64,000 nt of DNA from Protonemura montana (lineage: Eukaryota > Arthropoda > Insecta > Plecoptera > Nemouridae): assembly GCA_947568835.1 (NCBI GenBank), contig OX387604.1:26565076-26629075 (forward strand), given 5' to 3'. Below the pieces are notes generated by a model. It was not told where the DNA came from. It ran no database searches and saw only the letters and a list, made by a program, of their open reading frames with translations. Positions 12,742 through 25,073 of this stretch are shown one piece after another (position 1 is the stretch's first letter; each line of letters starts with the position of its first letter). The position numbers and the translations under genes were made by a program.

Positions 12742-13736
12742 ATTTTCAACCCCAGGTTCCTTCCCATTGGTATATTCTAATGTTGCATTGGAAAACCTTA
12801 TCATAAGAGTACAAAGCAATTTTGCCACTGTACAATAGTTACAATTACAATATCAAAATGTCTGTTCTACGACTGGTAAGAAATGCATCCCCTCTACAAT
12901 ATTTCAATCAGAACATTGAGACAGGGCAGGTCATATTTTACACATGAAAACTCGACTACTATTCAGGTGATCATAGTGACTACTGTACAAGGTTCACCCT
13001 TCATTAGTTCACCCTCCACAATAGAGTCTTAGGTACTCCTAAACCTAATAAAGCTAACCGCAAAAGAAGCGTACATTCTTATAGACATGCCTGCAAAGAG
13101 CAGATAATAGCCGATGTACTCGAGGAAGATTAATACTAGCCGCTAGACTAGGCAGACGAGGGCCAGCTAGCAACACCAGGGGTACCAACTGTCATTTGGT
13201 AACTAGTTTGTCATTATTTAGTCTGCACAGGTGATAACCACTTCAGCTAAATGTCACCGATTTCACTTACAAATCCCTTTTCAAACCTTCACAAAAACAT
13301 CTCTCTGCTCCCAAAGCCCAATTCTTTCTGTTGCCCAATTGAGCAACATTTCAATACGTTCACCTGAAGAACCTTGGGAGATAAGAGCGAACTCATGTCA
13401 ATGTACTGTGGTGCCAACAAACATTTTGGATAACCTACGTTTACCAAACTCTTTGCAGAAATGTCAATACTTAGTTGAAAAGTTTCTCGGGCAAGGTACA
13501 AAATTACGGCCGAGTTGGATCGTTGTTGGGTTTTTTGTTGATTAAAGCGTTTGTTTCATGTCAAAGTTGAATTCAGATCAGTGACACTTGTTTATGGAAA
13601 TTATGATGAAAGTGACGTAGAGGGAAAGAGAACTGAAAATGAAAACTCATTTTGAGTGAGCCAAGAAATGTGACAATTTGTCAGAAGAAGCCTAAGTACA
13701 TTCAGGTTTCCAGGTTTTCGAGGATCCTTCAACTTG
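12742..13736. other. Intergenic stretch, nothing recognised
   Basis: Between the hAT element and the foldback element. The open frames at 13231-13545 (both strands) look like chance frames, and I saw no splice-consistent homology. Confidence 0.35.
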
Positions 13737-13990
13737 ATGGTTTTTAGACTCATGTCTACTTGATTTATCCTTAGCACAAGTTTTTAGAAAAACTATTTGA
13801 ACTGGGTTTTGAATGCTAAGTAAAGGGATACTAAATTTCCCGACGTTTTGCAACATATACTAGTTACTTCTTCAGAGGACTGCTAAAACCTCTGAAGAAG
13901 TAACTAGTATATGTTACGAAACGTCGGGAAATTTAGTAGCCCTTTACTTGGCATTCAAAACCCAGTTCAAATAGTTTTTCTAAAATCCTT
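13737..13990. mobile_element. Foldback element with hammerhead-ribozyme-like motif, copy 1
   Basis: Inverted arms (about 13787-13880 and 13889-13982) meet at a short centre. The plus strand at 13892-13925 reads CTGAAGA, a 5-bp hairpin stem GTAAC/GTTAC closed by an 8-nt loop, then GAAA and ACGTC. This is the order of a hammerhead core (CUGANGA, stem II, GAAA, then a cleavage-type GUC), with ACGU as a palindromic minimal stem III. Penelope-like retroelements carry minimal hammerheads of this kind. Related copies lie at 27570-27830 and 44935-45215. Confidence 0.6.
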
Positions 13991-14714
13991 CAAATTTTCT
14001 ATCAATTGTAAGATACCTGGCATTATTGCCTTAAGTTGAACAAGTTTTAGAACATCGAGTAGAATCAATCAGCTGACAATTGCAGGGGTGTACAAAACAA
14101 GTAAAACTTGCCAATATTTCCCAGGCAGTGGCTAAACACTGAGCACACTTTATTCTAAAAAAAAAAACCAATCATATGAAAGTCTTTTCTTCTGAAGAGA
14201 GAAATGCAACACACATGAAAACAACAGCTGTTAATGAATTGCAAAGGAATTATGCTGTTTTCAACTTCTTCAGGCAATAATATGCCCATGAGGACCAATT
14301 TCTCAACAATCAGCTGACTCTACTTTATAAAAACAAGTTGACTGACATTTTTTTACACACATTTTTTTTATAATTTGAATCTACTTTGACATGTAAAAAT
14401 AATTTGATATCGAATCAATATGTTTTCTAAATAATTATCGGTCATCGGATTCCATTTGAAAACATTGACTTGAATTTGATACAACATTAGATTGAGCTTG
14501 TAAAGCCACTATATGTCATCAAGTAATTTCTCAGGTTAGATTTTGAGTTGCAAAAGAGACACCAAAAAAGTGTAAGTTCCTGTCATCTTTTGAGGGTTGG
14601 CTAAGTGACATTCGACAATAAATCAACGATTAATACAAACAAGTACACAGAAGAGAACACAAACTGTCCGAGTATCTGTCCTCCAAACAGCTGATGAAGC
14701 AGCTGTTCTGCGTG
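13991..14714. other. 3' flank of GTF2H1, nothing further recognised
   Basis: AT-rich sequence downstream of the GTF2H1 stop codon, presumably holding its 3' UTR and poly(A) site. I could not pick one poly(A) signal with confidence. Confidence 0.35.
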
Positions 14715-17700
14715 CTACCTGACTTGCTGTCTCTGCTGCCAAGTTACAAACTTACGATACGCAAAGTTGAGCATCTGGTTCAGGTGACTAGTCAGCTGTT
14801 TGCTCAGCGGGGAGAATTCCCGTGATAGACGATCCTGGAAAAGAAATACACTCGATAAACTCAACGTCGTTTCAGTTTTAACAAAGCTATCTGAAAGCTT
14901 TTTGAAAAAAAAACACACTTTTCGAAGTTTAATTATTGTTAAAATTAACTGCGGTAAAAACGGATAGAGAGAATTTAGACGATAAATATCTTTAATCACG
15001 ATAAACAGGAATAAAGGCAACTCGCTGAAATATCACCAAGTTTTCTACACATTTCTCAAAAAGTACATCATGCGACACAAATATTCTTCTCCAACAAGTT
15101 GCGCTCACTTTTATTCTTCACAATATCCAGCCTCTTGGCATCCTATTCACAATATCCAGCCTCTTGGCATCCTATTCACAATATCCAGCCTCTTGGCATC
15201 CTATTCACAATATCCAGCCTCTTGGCATCCTATTCACAATATCCAGCCTCTTGGCATCCTATTCACAATATCCAGCCTCTTGGCACCCTATTTACAATAT
15301 CCAGCCTCTTGGCACCCTATTCACAATATCCAGCCTCTTGGCACCCTATTCACAATATCCAGCCTCTTGGCACCCTATTCACAATATCCAGCCTCTTGGC
15401 ACCCTATTCACAATATCCAGCCTCTTGGCATCCTATTCACAATATCCAGCTTCTTGGCACCCTATTCACAATATCCAGCCTCTTGGCATCATATTCACAA
15501 TATCCAGCCTCTTGGCATCCTATTCACAATATCCAGCCTCTTGGCATCCTATTCACAATATCCAGCCTCTTGGCACCCTATTCACAATATCCAGCCTCTT
15601 GGCACCCTATTCACAATATCCAGCCTCTTGGACCCTTATAAGTATTTCTAATAAACAGGGGTTATGTTATGTTAGGTTATGTATATGTACGTTGGTTTAC
15701 CTCGAATGGTTTAAGCCTTGCAGAGTGGAATCGTTGTAATGCTTCATGCATGCGGACTGCTTTAACCTCCAGGGCCGGTGTTGTAGGAGGAAAGCTGGCC
15801 CAGAAGTGACGCAGAAGTTCACACGAAGACAGGTAGAGGTTTTTAAGCTCGCGTTGGGTCTCTTTGTGCACCATATCTAACACCAGATAAACATGAACTT
15901 ATTATTACAATACTAGATCAGTTTAGTTCCCCTGATAACAAAACATCTGATGCCAACAAGTTAGAACAGCTGTCAGAACAGTTGAGTGTAGGTTATAGGT
16001 AGAGAAACAACGTCAATGTTACAGTCTCTGCGTGAAAGATGGCCGCCAAATGACTACCTTACCGACAAAAATGCAGAGTACCGGAACATCACGTTAAGTG
16101 GAGCCACTGTCGTATGAAATTTAATTTCGATATTTCTCGTAGGTTAACTTGCTTTTCTGAAATTGTATGCTCAAAATATCTCCATCAATGTTAACCTCAA
16201 CGATTGATATACACGTAACGATATTAAAAAGCGAGTAACCTACGAGAAATATCGAAATTAAATTTCATACGACAGTGGCTCCACTTAACGTGATGTTCCG
16301 GTACTCTGCATTTTGTCGGTAAGATAGTCATTTGGCGGCCATCTTTCACGCAGAGACTGTAACATTGACGTTGTTTCTCACTCACTCAACCTACACTCAA
16401 CGCTAGTATGTGTCTAAAAAGGTCCGAGTAGGCTGGTGCATCTTGTGCCACTTGTTATTATTATTATTATTTGTGGTGTTTAACGATGCACTGTTTTGAC
16501 ATCTGGTCATGCGGCACTGGTCTAATGGCGTCGGTGAATGAGTGGATGATGATGATGATGATGAGGATGATGATGAACCTAACCTAGCCTAGAAGGGAGG
16601 GGAAACCCGGTGCCGGCACGTAGCCTACTCCTGTTGAAGACCAAGGGGACCACCGGCTTAACGTCCCTTCCGAAGGACGGTACAACGCGAACAACAGGAT
16701 TCCTCCACAAATCCATGCTGTCGAGAGGTTGATAAGCAAGGCGAGTGAAGTTGCTGTACTAACTTTCATCCCTCCAACCTCTCTCCCAAACAGAACTGAT
16801 CATGTGTTTAATGGTCACCCATTCAATACCTGACTCAGTGCAGTGTTGCTTAACTTCGGTGATCAACGAGAACCGGTGTTTCCAACACGCCAAACCGTTC
16901 GGTGTGTGCCACTTGTTTCGATTGCTACTCACGTGCTAATGATTCTTCTCTGAAGCCTTTCATCAGAGCACCGCCAGGTGTGAGCTCTCCTAGAGCACCG
17001 ACAGCTGATGCTGGACTCACGTAGGCTGCTCCTCTTGAAGCTCCTCTGCGTCCGTTCCACGAGACAGCTTCATCGTTAATTACAAATACTTGCGACGACT
17101 GACTTTCCAAATCATCTCTAGCCGAGTCTTGAAAGCTGACTTCAAGCAGCGGCCCGTGAAGATATCGATCAACTTTAAATAAATTCAATCGAGATGATGA
17201 ATCAGATTCGGTGTCCGTCGGAAATTGCAGATCTTCAAAGCGGATTTTCTCTTGGATTCGGCGCTGAAAATAACAAATTAACAAAGTAAGAGCAGATATT
17301 CAAGAGACTTTCAAGATATTTTATCTCCATTTGAATCTCAGAACACAAATCTGATACAAGTTTTCTGTTTAAGTGACAATTATTGTTTCTTTATTTCCTT
17401 CCACACAATCTGATTCTGGAATCCAAATCAAAGTCTGGTCAATGAACCAATCAAATCAAACTTTGTTAGCTTGGCAATAATTTGTTAATATCATAGTTTG
17501 TAGGTATGTTCCTACCACACTAGTATTACCACTATACCATCAGAATTATTATTGTCATTATTACTATATTAGTATCATAGTTTGTAGGTATGTTTCTACC
17601 ACACTAGTATTACCACTATACCATCAGAATTATTATTGTCATTATTACTATATTAGTATCATAGTTTGCAGGTATGTTCCTACCACACTAGTATTACCAC

Positions 17701-20700
17701 TATACCATCAGAATTATTATTGTCATTATTACTATATTAGTATCATAGTTTGCAGGTATGTTCCTACCACACCAGTATTACCACTATACTATCAGAATTA
17801 TTCTTATCATCATTATTATAACTGTATTATATTAATATTACTTTTATGTACTATTTTGACGATCCCTAACGGGACTCATGGCTTGTAAATGTGTTTTTTT
17901 TTATTTAAGCTAATAAAGGAAATCAATCAATCAATCAAAAAATTGGTAATAAACCAGTCATGTGAATTGATTGAGTTTATATAACCTCTCACAAGATATA
18001 CTTACTTTCTTTGTCTGTTTAGAGTCTAATCTGTTGTTTTGATCAAAGTCTGCTCTGGGAGATGACTGCCCAGAGGGACATGGACTGTTAGAAGCAGAAG
18101 AAAGCACCGAGTTGGTGCCACTACTTGTCAGTCCCCTCTTCGAGCTCAAGCAGGCACCGATACTTGGTAGATTGTTCAACGCCAAATCATTTGAATCCTC
18201 GCCTGGCAGTAATAACGATGTTTCACCATTTTCTGCACCTTTTGCACAAGCTTTGAGCACCATAATGGAGTGTTGGTTGAACCTAAACAGAAACAGTAGC
18301 ACCTCGCTTGAACTAAGTCATATGAGACATTCATTTTAACAACACATTCAATATTATTATACATTTTAAAACTAAGGTCAAAGGCTTTCTAATCTTGCAT
18401 TGTTTTTTTAGCACAGAAATTTTTTTAAATAGGGACATGCACACTTTTAAATGTATATACTGCATGGGGGAATAGTTTAACTATAAATCTTTGACGAAAT
18501 TCTATGCTTGCAAGATGTTTTACCTTTTGAAAAACTCATCACATGCCAAAAAGAGTGTGTACATTATCATGTGCAATGAATTATTATTATTATTTGTGGT
18601 GTTTAACAACGCACTGTTTTGACATCTGGCCATGCGGCACTGGTCTAATGGCGTCGGTGAATGAGTGGATGATGATGAACCTAATCTAGCCTAGAAGGGA
18701 GGAGGGCAAACCCGGTGCCGCCACGTAGCCTACTCCTGTCGAAGACCAAGGGGACCACCGGCTAAACTTCCCTTCCGAAGGACGGTACAACGCGAACAAC
18801 AGGATTCCTCCACAAATCCATGCTGTCGAGAGGTTGATAAGCAAGGCGAGTGAAGTTGCTGTACTAACTTTCACCCCTCCAACCTCTCTCCCGAACAGAA
18901 CTGGTCATGCGTTTGATGGTCACCCATCCAATACCTGACCCAGCGCAGTGTTGCTTAACTTTCATCCCTCCAACCTCTCTCATGAACAGAGCTGGTCATG
19001 TGTATGATGGTCATCCATTCAATACCTGACTCAGCGCAGTGTTGCTTAACTTCAGTGATCTCACAAGAACCAGTGTTTCTAACACGACAAACCGTTCGGT
19101 ATGTATAATGAATGTGACAATAAAAATACAATACTTTGTTCAATTCTTACTTCCCACAAGATATACTGTCTAATTTTCACTGACAATGCAGATCACAGAA
19201 TTGGAATTTACCTTTTAATCATACTTTGATGGACTTGATTGCCACCAGAACTAGATCCTTTTTCCACACCGGTTCCATAACCTTCATCCAAAGTTTTGTC
19301 ATCGAAAGAGATGAGATCCACCAGAACGTCATCGATTCCAGCGTTGATATCGTTTTTAAGCTCTGCGGAAACATTGAGAAATAACTTCGGTAAGAACCAG
19401 TAAAAGTCCACCATTCAGTTACCTACAAGAGGCAGAGTAAGTCTAACACTTGCCTAGGTCATCCAGCTTGGCACATTCCGTAAACAAGTCCTTTGTTCCC
19501 GTATTGATCCGGTCTCGATGGAAATAATGAGATTGGAAGAATTTTGTCCAGAAATCTCCTTCCAGCACTTTGTGCGGTACTTGGTCGAGATGCTTTTTTC
19601 TCACCGCCGGATATGTTTTGAAAATACACTCAATGATATCAGTGGTCAGGTTGTATTTTAATCCGTTACATCCATCTGTTTGAGGTTTGATATCAGCCTG
19701 GAAAAACAAGAACAGAATTTAATGGAAAGAGACAAAACTTGAAAGTCAAATTCATCGATCAATGTTCCATAAATTGAACCAGCATGCTAGCGTGTCTCAA
19801 AAGCAAGTGACCTACGAGAAATATCTAAATTAAATTTCATACGACAGTGGCTCCACTTAACAGGGTGTTCCTGTACTCTGCATTTTTGTCGGTAAGGTAG
19901 TCATTTGGCGGCCATCTTTCATGCAGAAGCTTTAACATGCACGTTCTATCTCTACCTAGAACCTGCACACTCAACGGTTTAACATTAACGTTCTGTCTCT
20001 ACCTAGAACCTGCACACTCAACGGTTTAACATTAACGTTCTGTCTTTACCTAGAACCTGAACACTCAACGGTTTAACATTAACGTTCTGTCTCTACCTAG
20101 AACCTGCACACTCAACGGTTTAACATTAACGTTCTGTCTCTACCTAGAACCTGCACACTCAACGGTTTAACATTAACGTTCTGTCTCTACCTAGAACCTG
20201 CACACTCAACGGTTTAACATTAACGTTCTGTCTCTACCTAGAACCTGCACAATCAACGGTTTAACATTAACATTCTGTCTCTACCTAGAACCTGCACTCA
20301 ACGGTTTAACATTAACGTTCTGTCTCTACCTAGAACCTGTACACTCAACGGTTTAACATTAACGTTCTGCCTCTACCTAGAACCTGCTCACTCAACGGTT
20401 TAACATTAACGTTCTGTCTCTACCTAGAACCTGCACACTCATCGGTTTAACATTAACGTTCTGTCTCTACCTAGAACCTGCACACTCAACAGTTTAACAT
20501 TAACATTCTGTCTCTACCTAGAACCTGCACACTCAACGGTTTAACATTAACGTTCTGTCTCTACGTAGAACCTGCCCACTCAATGGTTTAACATTAACGT
20601 TCTGTCTCTACCTAGAACCTGCACACTCATCGGTTTAACATTAACGTTCTGTCTCTACCTAGAACCTGCACACTCAACGGTTTAACATTAACGTTCTGTC

Positions 20701-22057
20701 TCTGCCTAGAACCTGCACACTCAACGGTTTAACATTAACGTTCCGTCTCTACCTAGAACCTGCACACTCAACGGTTTAACATTAACGTTCTGTCTCTACC
20801 TAGAACCTGCACACTTAACGGTTTAACATTAACGTTCTGTCTCTACCTAGAACCTGCACACTCAACAGTTTAACATTAACGTTCTGTCTCTACGTAGAAC
20901 CTGCACACTCAACGGCACTAGCAGGAATCAGTATCTTGCATTCCTCCCTGGGTGTAAATCAATGATGAGCAAAGCAAGAGAAGCAAATCCACAATGTCAC
21001 CACCTCGGGAACAAAAAACGCTGTCGTTTGTTTTTTTCTGTAAGCGCTCTATGGATTGGCAAAACTTTCATTTTACATGTAGGGGAAGGTGGTACATAGG
21101 TCACGGTCTATAGTGGGTTATCAAACTTTTCTGCCACCCGACTGGAAAGAAAATTTTCAAAAAATTACAGTGTTTTTTTGTTGATCCTAACCTATTATTC
21201 CATCTACAATCATTAATGACCCAGTATAAACCATATTTGGACCCACCATAGACCATGGCTGGTACATGGGAAGTCAAGTGGTATATAGTGGATCACTTCA
21301 GATATTTCAGCCACAAATGCTTGCATAATTCTAGAAAAAACATATGTTGTTCTAATTACTTAAATGCATGTATAGTAAACATTTTCCTCCATTTACAGCT
21401 ATTGTGAATGAGGAAACGCAAAAAAACTTAATCCGAACCACTCTGTACCACCTTCCTTTACTTGTTCTCAATGTAGATCTCAACGTTTTTCAGCAAAGTT
21501 GGTCTGCTAAGCAAACAAGGCTGACAGAAACGATGATATATTTGGAAAGGAAGCTTGACTGGAAAAATGTGCAACCGAACCGGGATACGAACCCGGGACC
21601 TCCCAATTGCCGGGCGGGTGCTCTACCAACTTAGCTATCAGTATGGATGATACATGATATATTTGTTTGTATTTGATTTGTTAAGTTTCGATCTTGATTC
21701 TGTCATGCAGCTACTCACCAAGAAAGCGCCAGTAACACCGATGTCTTGCTTTTGAACTTGCTGCTGTTGTTTGAAAAACTGAGACGTGTGATGCGTCCAG
21801 AACTCTTCTGAAGAAATCACTTGAGTGGTGACCAAATCTCTGTACAACTGAAGCATGGCTGGATTCTCCGAGAGCATTCTACGTTTCAAAGAGAATAAAA
21901 CATTGGTAGTTACTTGTACGGGTGTAACTGCTCTTGTCAGTCTTGCCCTCAGATTCATTGCTGCAGATGATCCAATTATTTTTATTTGTTGTGTTTAACG
22001 ACGCACTGTTTTGACATCTGGCCATGTGGCACTGCTCTAATGGCGTCGGTGAATGAG

Positions 22058-22090
<33 letters not shown>

Positions 22091-25073
22091 CTAACCTAGC
22101 CTAGAAGGGAGGAGGGGAAACCCGGTGCCGGCACGTAGCCTACTCCTGTCGAAGACCAAGGGGACCACCGGCTTAACGTCCCTTCCGAAGGATGGTTCAA
22201 CTCGAACAACAGGATTCCTCCACAAATCCATGCTGTCGAGAGGTTGATAAGCAAGGCGAGTGAAGTTGCTGTACTAACTTTCATCCCTCCAACCTCTCTC
22301 CCAAACAGAACTGGTCATGTGTATGATGGTCACCCATTCAATACCCGACTCAGCGCAGTGTTGCTTAACTTCGGTGATCTAACGAGAACCGGTGTTTCCA
22401 ACATGCCAAACCGTTCGGTCAGATGATCCAATACATCCTTACAAAATATCTTTCTAATTTCAGTTACAAGAAAATATCGATTCGTACTAAATTCAATTCA
22501 CAAAAGCAATGCCTGGATGCAACTCCATGTACGCTGAAAACTCAAATTTAAATTCCTCATCGATGCTAGAGATTAATTTGCTCGGCAATAAAGGTACTAA
22601 AATGATACTAAAGAATCAGTTTGTTTTCTGTTGAAACTTGAATTGCTTCTCCAGGAGACTTTTGGGTTATGTTGGTACGCAATTACAGCCAGCTTTGGAT
22701 CAGAAGTGTTTTAAAAAGGTGGAACACAGGTAAGAGATTCTAAATGAAATGCCATGTGCTACAGAGGTCCTGCAACTTCTTGTAAATACCAAGTTTTCAT
22801 GTCACTACCAAACTTGTTTCGTCATATAAAGATTGCCAATATCTGCAAATAGGTTTGTTAGGGGCAAATGCACACCATAGGTTAATGAGGTTAATGAGAG
22901 ACCATGTTAAACGTATGTTATGAACATTAATCAAATTCCTCATCTTCACATGGTAGAGGAAATTGGAACTTTTTGCAATTTAGTCAATTCGAATCACCCT
23001 TCGTTGTATAATTACAAACGACTTTTTTTGCATATCTACAACATTGCCATATTGTGCACTTTCAATCGATTTGTGTAATCACCGTACGTTCATTGTCAGT
23101 TTTAATTTCGATGACAGGTAGAGAAGACGCTCATTTTTTAAGAATGAGATTGAGTGGAGGAAATAAAACCCAGCTCATGTTTTATGAACGTTGTGTAATC
23201 CATGAGTGACTTAGAAAACGGTCCACTAAGATGAGTTAAAATCGCGAGCAGGTTTCATGGAATACAGAGTAGGCAAGAGAGACAGGGACCAAGCATATGC
23301 CATGCGCTTAGCTGATTCACAAGCCAGTTGACTTTTCCGTGGGGTCAGGTCTAAAAAAAATCTATCAACGTTCGTAAGCGTGTTATTTTACGTCAGCAAA
23401 TATGCAAGTTCTTCTCTTGATACCAGAGTTTTTGCTACAGCCATTAAAACCTTTCCTTGTGCACTTAAATAATCGACAATGGTAATTAACTTATTTCCCG
23501 TTCTTGTTATTGCCGGCTTGCCTGGACAAGCTGGCCATTAAAAAGGTCGGGAGTTTGGTAGATGATCGATCCCATTTATAGGTAGAAGACAAAGCTGAGT
23601 TATTGGAAAAGTAGTAACAGAGGTAAGTCTCATAAAGATACAACAAAGTTTTCGAGTTTTTCTCGTATCTTTAAAATAACGTATTTTTTTACCAGCTGAA
23701 AATGTTTAGAAGCTATGAATAAATAATTTGGTGGACATCGTGCATTCTCCTTTTAATGAGTGACTGATAACAAAACAGGTTTATGAATTACAAGAAGTTT
23801 TCATTTACCCCATCACTCATCAGGTAACCCAAGTTCAGTGATCTTGCAATCTTGCAATCTTGCAATCTTGCAATCTTGCAAGATGATGACAACAATGACA
23901 ACCTTCATTGCGTGCCCCACGTTTAACAGATAAAAAATCTGAATACTCTTTAATCTATACGAGCTTTCAACACGTTTCACTAAAAAAACAATTCCAAATT
24001 TCATGCAAATTTACCGGTTTTTTTCTTCAAGTTCTTTGTTCACTTCACTCTTAAACTTAACCAAGAGCTGTTGCAAAAGCTGCTTGACATCGTCTCGTTC
24101 TTTGATTTGGTTTTCATGTCCGACTTTACTGACAAACTGGAATGTAGAAGCTGAACCATCATGAAGAACAACTTGCAGCTGGATTTTCGGTTTCCCTTCT
24201 GGGGAAATCTTTTGCACTGAAACAAAACAGAGGAAAACATATTTGGTAAATAAAATTTTTTTAAAAATGTATGCTAGGATAATTGCATGTTAGGTTATTA
24301 AAGTAAACTATCTACTAGGTTTATAAGTGTAATTATAATCACTTCTCTTAAATAACTACATTATTCATTAGCATTACAGAATATTTTACTACTATTTTAA
24401 CCAACTATTCATCTATTCAACGATTACTCACTCATTGTTACTCTTGTCTTTGTAATTAGTGGTATAATCCATCTTTAACTTAATTATTATTATTAGGCAT
24501 TACTATTAGGTGCTATAATTGATTATACTTTGTATTTATGTTCATTTAACATAAATGTAGGCCGTATCTGTAGTTTGAAGCAAGCACACCACTCAGTTTT
24601 TTTAGAATCGTTCGTTCAAATGGGGTTTCATTGTTTTTGGTCAATCCAACATTTAGTAGTGATTAAAACCCAACAGGATAGGCTAGAGACTTTTCAGGTA
24701 AGCAAGGTAAGCAAGGTAAGAAGGTACTGTCTGTTCATGAGGGAAGGAACAAATTCAGAGCAATCTAAGAGCTATTTTTGTCATAGGAACTTTTAAAACA
24801 AATTCATACAGAGGGCCTCGATGTGGTATCTTCTCTCACGCTCGAGACTTTACCAATGGAGGATATTAATGAGGTATGAAAGAAAGTAAAAAAAATAAAA
24901 ATAGTAAAATGCCAAAACTTACTTTTGATGTCGGTGTACCTGTGACTAACAGATACGGTGTCTCTGTGATCCATCATCCACGCTAATCGTTCATTCATTA
25001 CATACAACGTTCCGTCACCTTTCTTGTAACGAACTTGCCCTACTTGTAACAAAACATCCTCAGATGATGTCAT
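14715..25073 (-). CDS. GTF2H1: General transcription factor IIH subunit 1 (p62)
   Basis: Nine exons, high to low: 25073-24923, 24216-24015, 21878-21719, 19697-19454, 19362-19212, 18282-18006, 17263-16933, 15876-15701, 14834-14715. Together they give 1812 nt, in frame throughout, for 603 residues (human p62 has 548). p62 is a core TFIIH subunit for transcription initiation and nucleotide excision repair; its PH domain binds TFIIE, XPC/XPG and activators. The PH domain is residues 1-117 ([15 protein letters not shown] ... [14 protein letters not shown] ... [14 protein letters not shown]). The BSD domains follow ([42 protein letters not shown]), then LDEGYG and the C-terminal helical part ([12 protein letters not shown] ... 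[12 protein letters not shown]). The start ATG at 25073 fits the family N-terminus. The exon at 19454 uses a GC donor (CTAG|gcaagt), needed for correct length and phase. Introns carry SINEs, foldback elements and satellites. The identification is firm. Confidence 0.96.
15119..15634. repeat. 29-bp minisatellite, about 18 copies
   Basis: Tandem array of a 29-bp unit starting cacaatatccagcctcttgg, with the main variant being cat/cac at one site. It lies in the last intron of GTF2H1. Because 29 is not a multiple of three and the unit lacks plus-strand stops, all three plus frames stay open across the array. Three overlapping open frames of 180-193 codons result; they are not genes. Confidence 0.97.
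15981..16404. mobile_element. Foldback (MITE-like) element, full copy 2
   Basis: Same family as 577-991: inverted arms of about 190-200 bp, each containing the RC pair gttccggtactctgcattt / aaatgcagagtaccggaac. It lies in a GTF2H1 intron, just before a 5S-SINE copy. Confidence 0.85.
16455..16904 (-). mobile_element. 5S rRNA-derived SINE, copy 2 (complete)
   Basis: Minus-strand SINE. Read 5'-3' on minus, the head at the high end includes CCGGTTCTCGTTGATCACC, GAAGTTAAGCAACACTG and GGTATTGAATGGGTGACC, matching the 5S rRNA internal promoter region (A box/IE and C box). The conserved body and an ATT-rich tail follow. It lies in a GTF2H1 intron. Confidence 0.85.
17485..17820. repeat. 84-bp tandem repeat, four copies
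   Basis: The motif tcatagtttg recurs at 17491, 17575, 17659 and 17743, an exact 84-bp period. Copies differ by a few substitutions (tgtagg/tgcagg, ttcc/tttc). It is directly joined to a retroposon 3' tail at 17821-17940, and similar flanking text precedes the other tail copies. The repeat may therefore be an internal part of that element. Confidence 0.9.
17821..17940 (+). mobile_element. 3' end of a non-LTR retroposon (copy 1)
   Basis: The segment contains acgatccctaacgggactca, then ggcttgtaaatg, a T-run, aataaaggaaatc and a (aatc)n tail. The same end recurs at 27290-27422 and 28433-28565. A short tandem tail of (AATC) is typical of CR1/L2-like LINEs or their SINE partners. No coding part is left. 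Confidence 0.65.
18583..19101 (-). mobile_element. 5S rRNA-derived SINE, copy 3, with duplicated head
   Basis: The body and tail are as in the other copies. The 5S-like head unit (aacttt/aacttc ... ggtcatgtgtatgatggtcacccatcc) is present twice, head to tail. It lies in a GTF2H1 intron. Confidence 0.82.
19796..19975. mobile_element. Right half of the foldback element
   Basis: Starts at cctacgagaaatatctaaat and runs through the terminal arm to ctacctagaacctgcacactcaacg, i.e. only one arm of the 577-991 family. Its last bases continue without a break into the 47-bp satellite. Confidence 0.75.
19940..20918. repeat. 47-bp satellite derived from a foldback-element end, about 21 copies
   Basis: The unit is 47 bp: ggtttaacattaacgttctg followed by tctctacctagaacctgcacactcaac. 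The second half (cattgacgtt...ctctacctagaacctgcactcaacg in the parent) is the terminal sequence of the adjacent foldback element. The array therefore looks like an expansion of the element's terminus. Copies differ by scattered substitutions. It lies in a GTF2H1 intron. Confidence 0.92.
21567..21638 (-). repeat. tRNA-derived sequence (tRNA-like, not a clear tRNA gene)
   Basis: On the minus strand it reads TGATAGCTAAGTTGGTAGAGC (a D-arm/A box), then ...GGGAGGTCCCGGGTTCGTATCCC, with a T-arm/B box GGTTCGTATCC. The 5' and 3' ends do not form an acceptor stem and the anticodon arm pairs badly. I call it a tRNA-derived remnant or SINE head. Confidence 0.6.
21980..22420 (-). mobile_element. 5S rRNA-derived SINE, copy 4 (complete)
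   Basis: Tail at 21980 (gtgtttaacgacgcactg on plus), (GAT)n block, body, and 5S-like head ending near 22420 (RC ...CCGGTTCTCGTTAGATCACC). It lies in the intron upstream of GTF2H1 exon 3. Confidence 0.85.
23841..23882. repeat. 8-bp microsatellite (tcttgcaa), five copies
   Basis: Perfect head-to-tail repeats of tcttgcaa within a GTF2H1 intron. Confidence 0.9.

Noticed and set aside
15070..15739. Three overlapping plus-strand frames of 180-193 codons
   Set aside because: They are the three frames of one 29-bp minisatellite, repetitive and inside a GTF2H1 intron.
19940..20918. CRISPR-like look of evenly spaced repeats
   Set aside because: Units are contiguous with no unique spacers, in an animal intron.
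21567..21638. Functional tRNA gene
   Set aside because: B box is good, but no acceptor stem and a poor anticodon stem; kept only as tRNA-derived.
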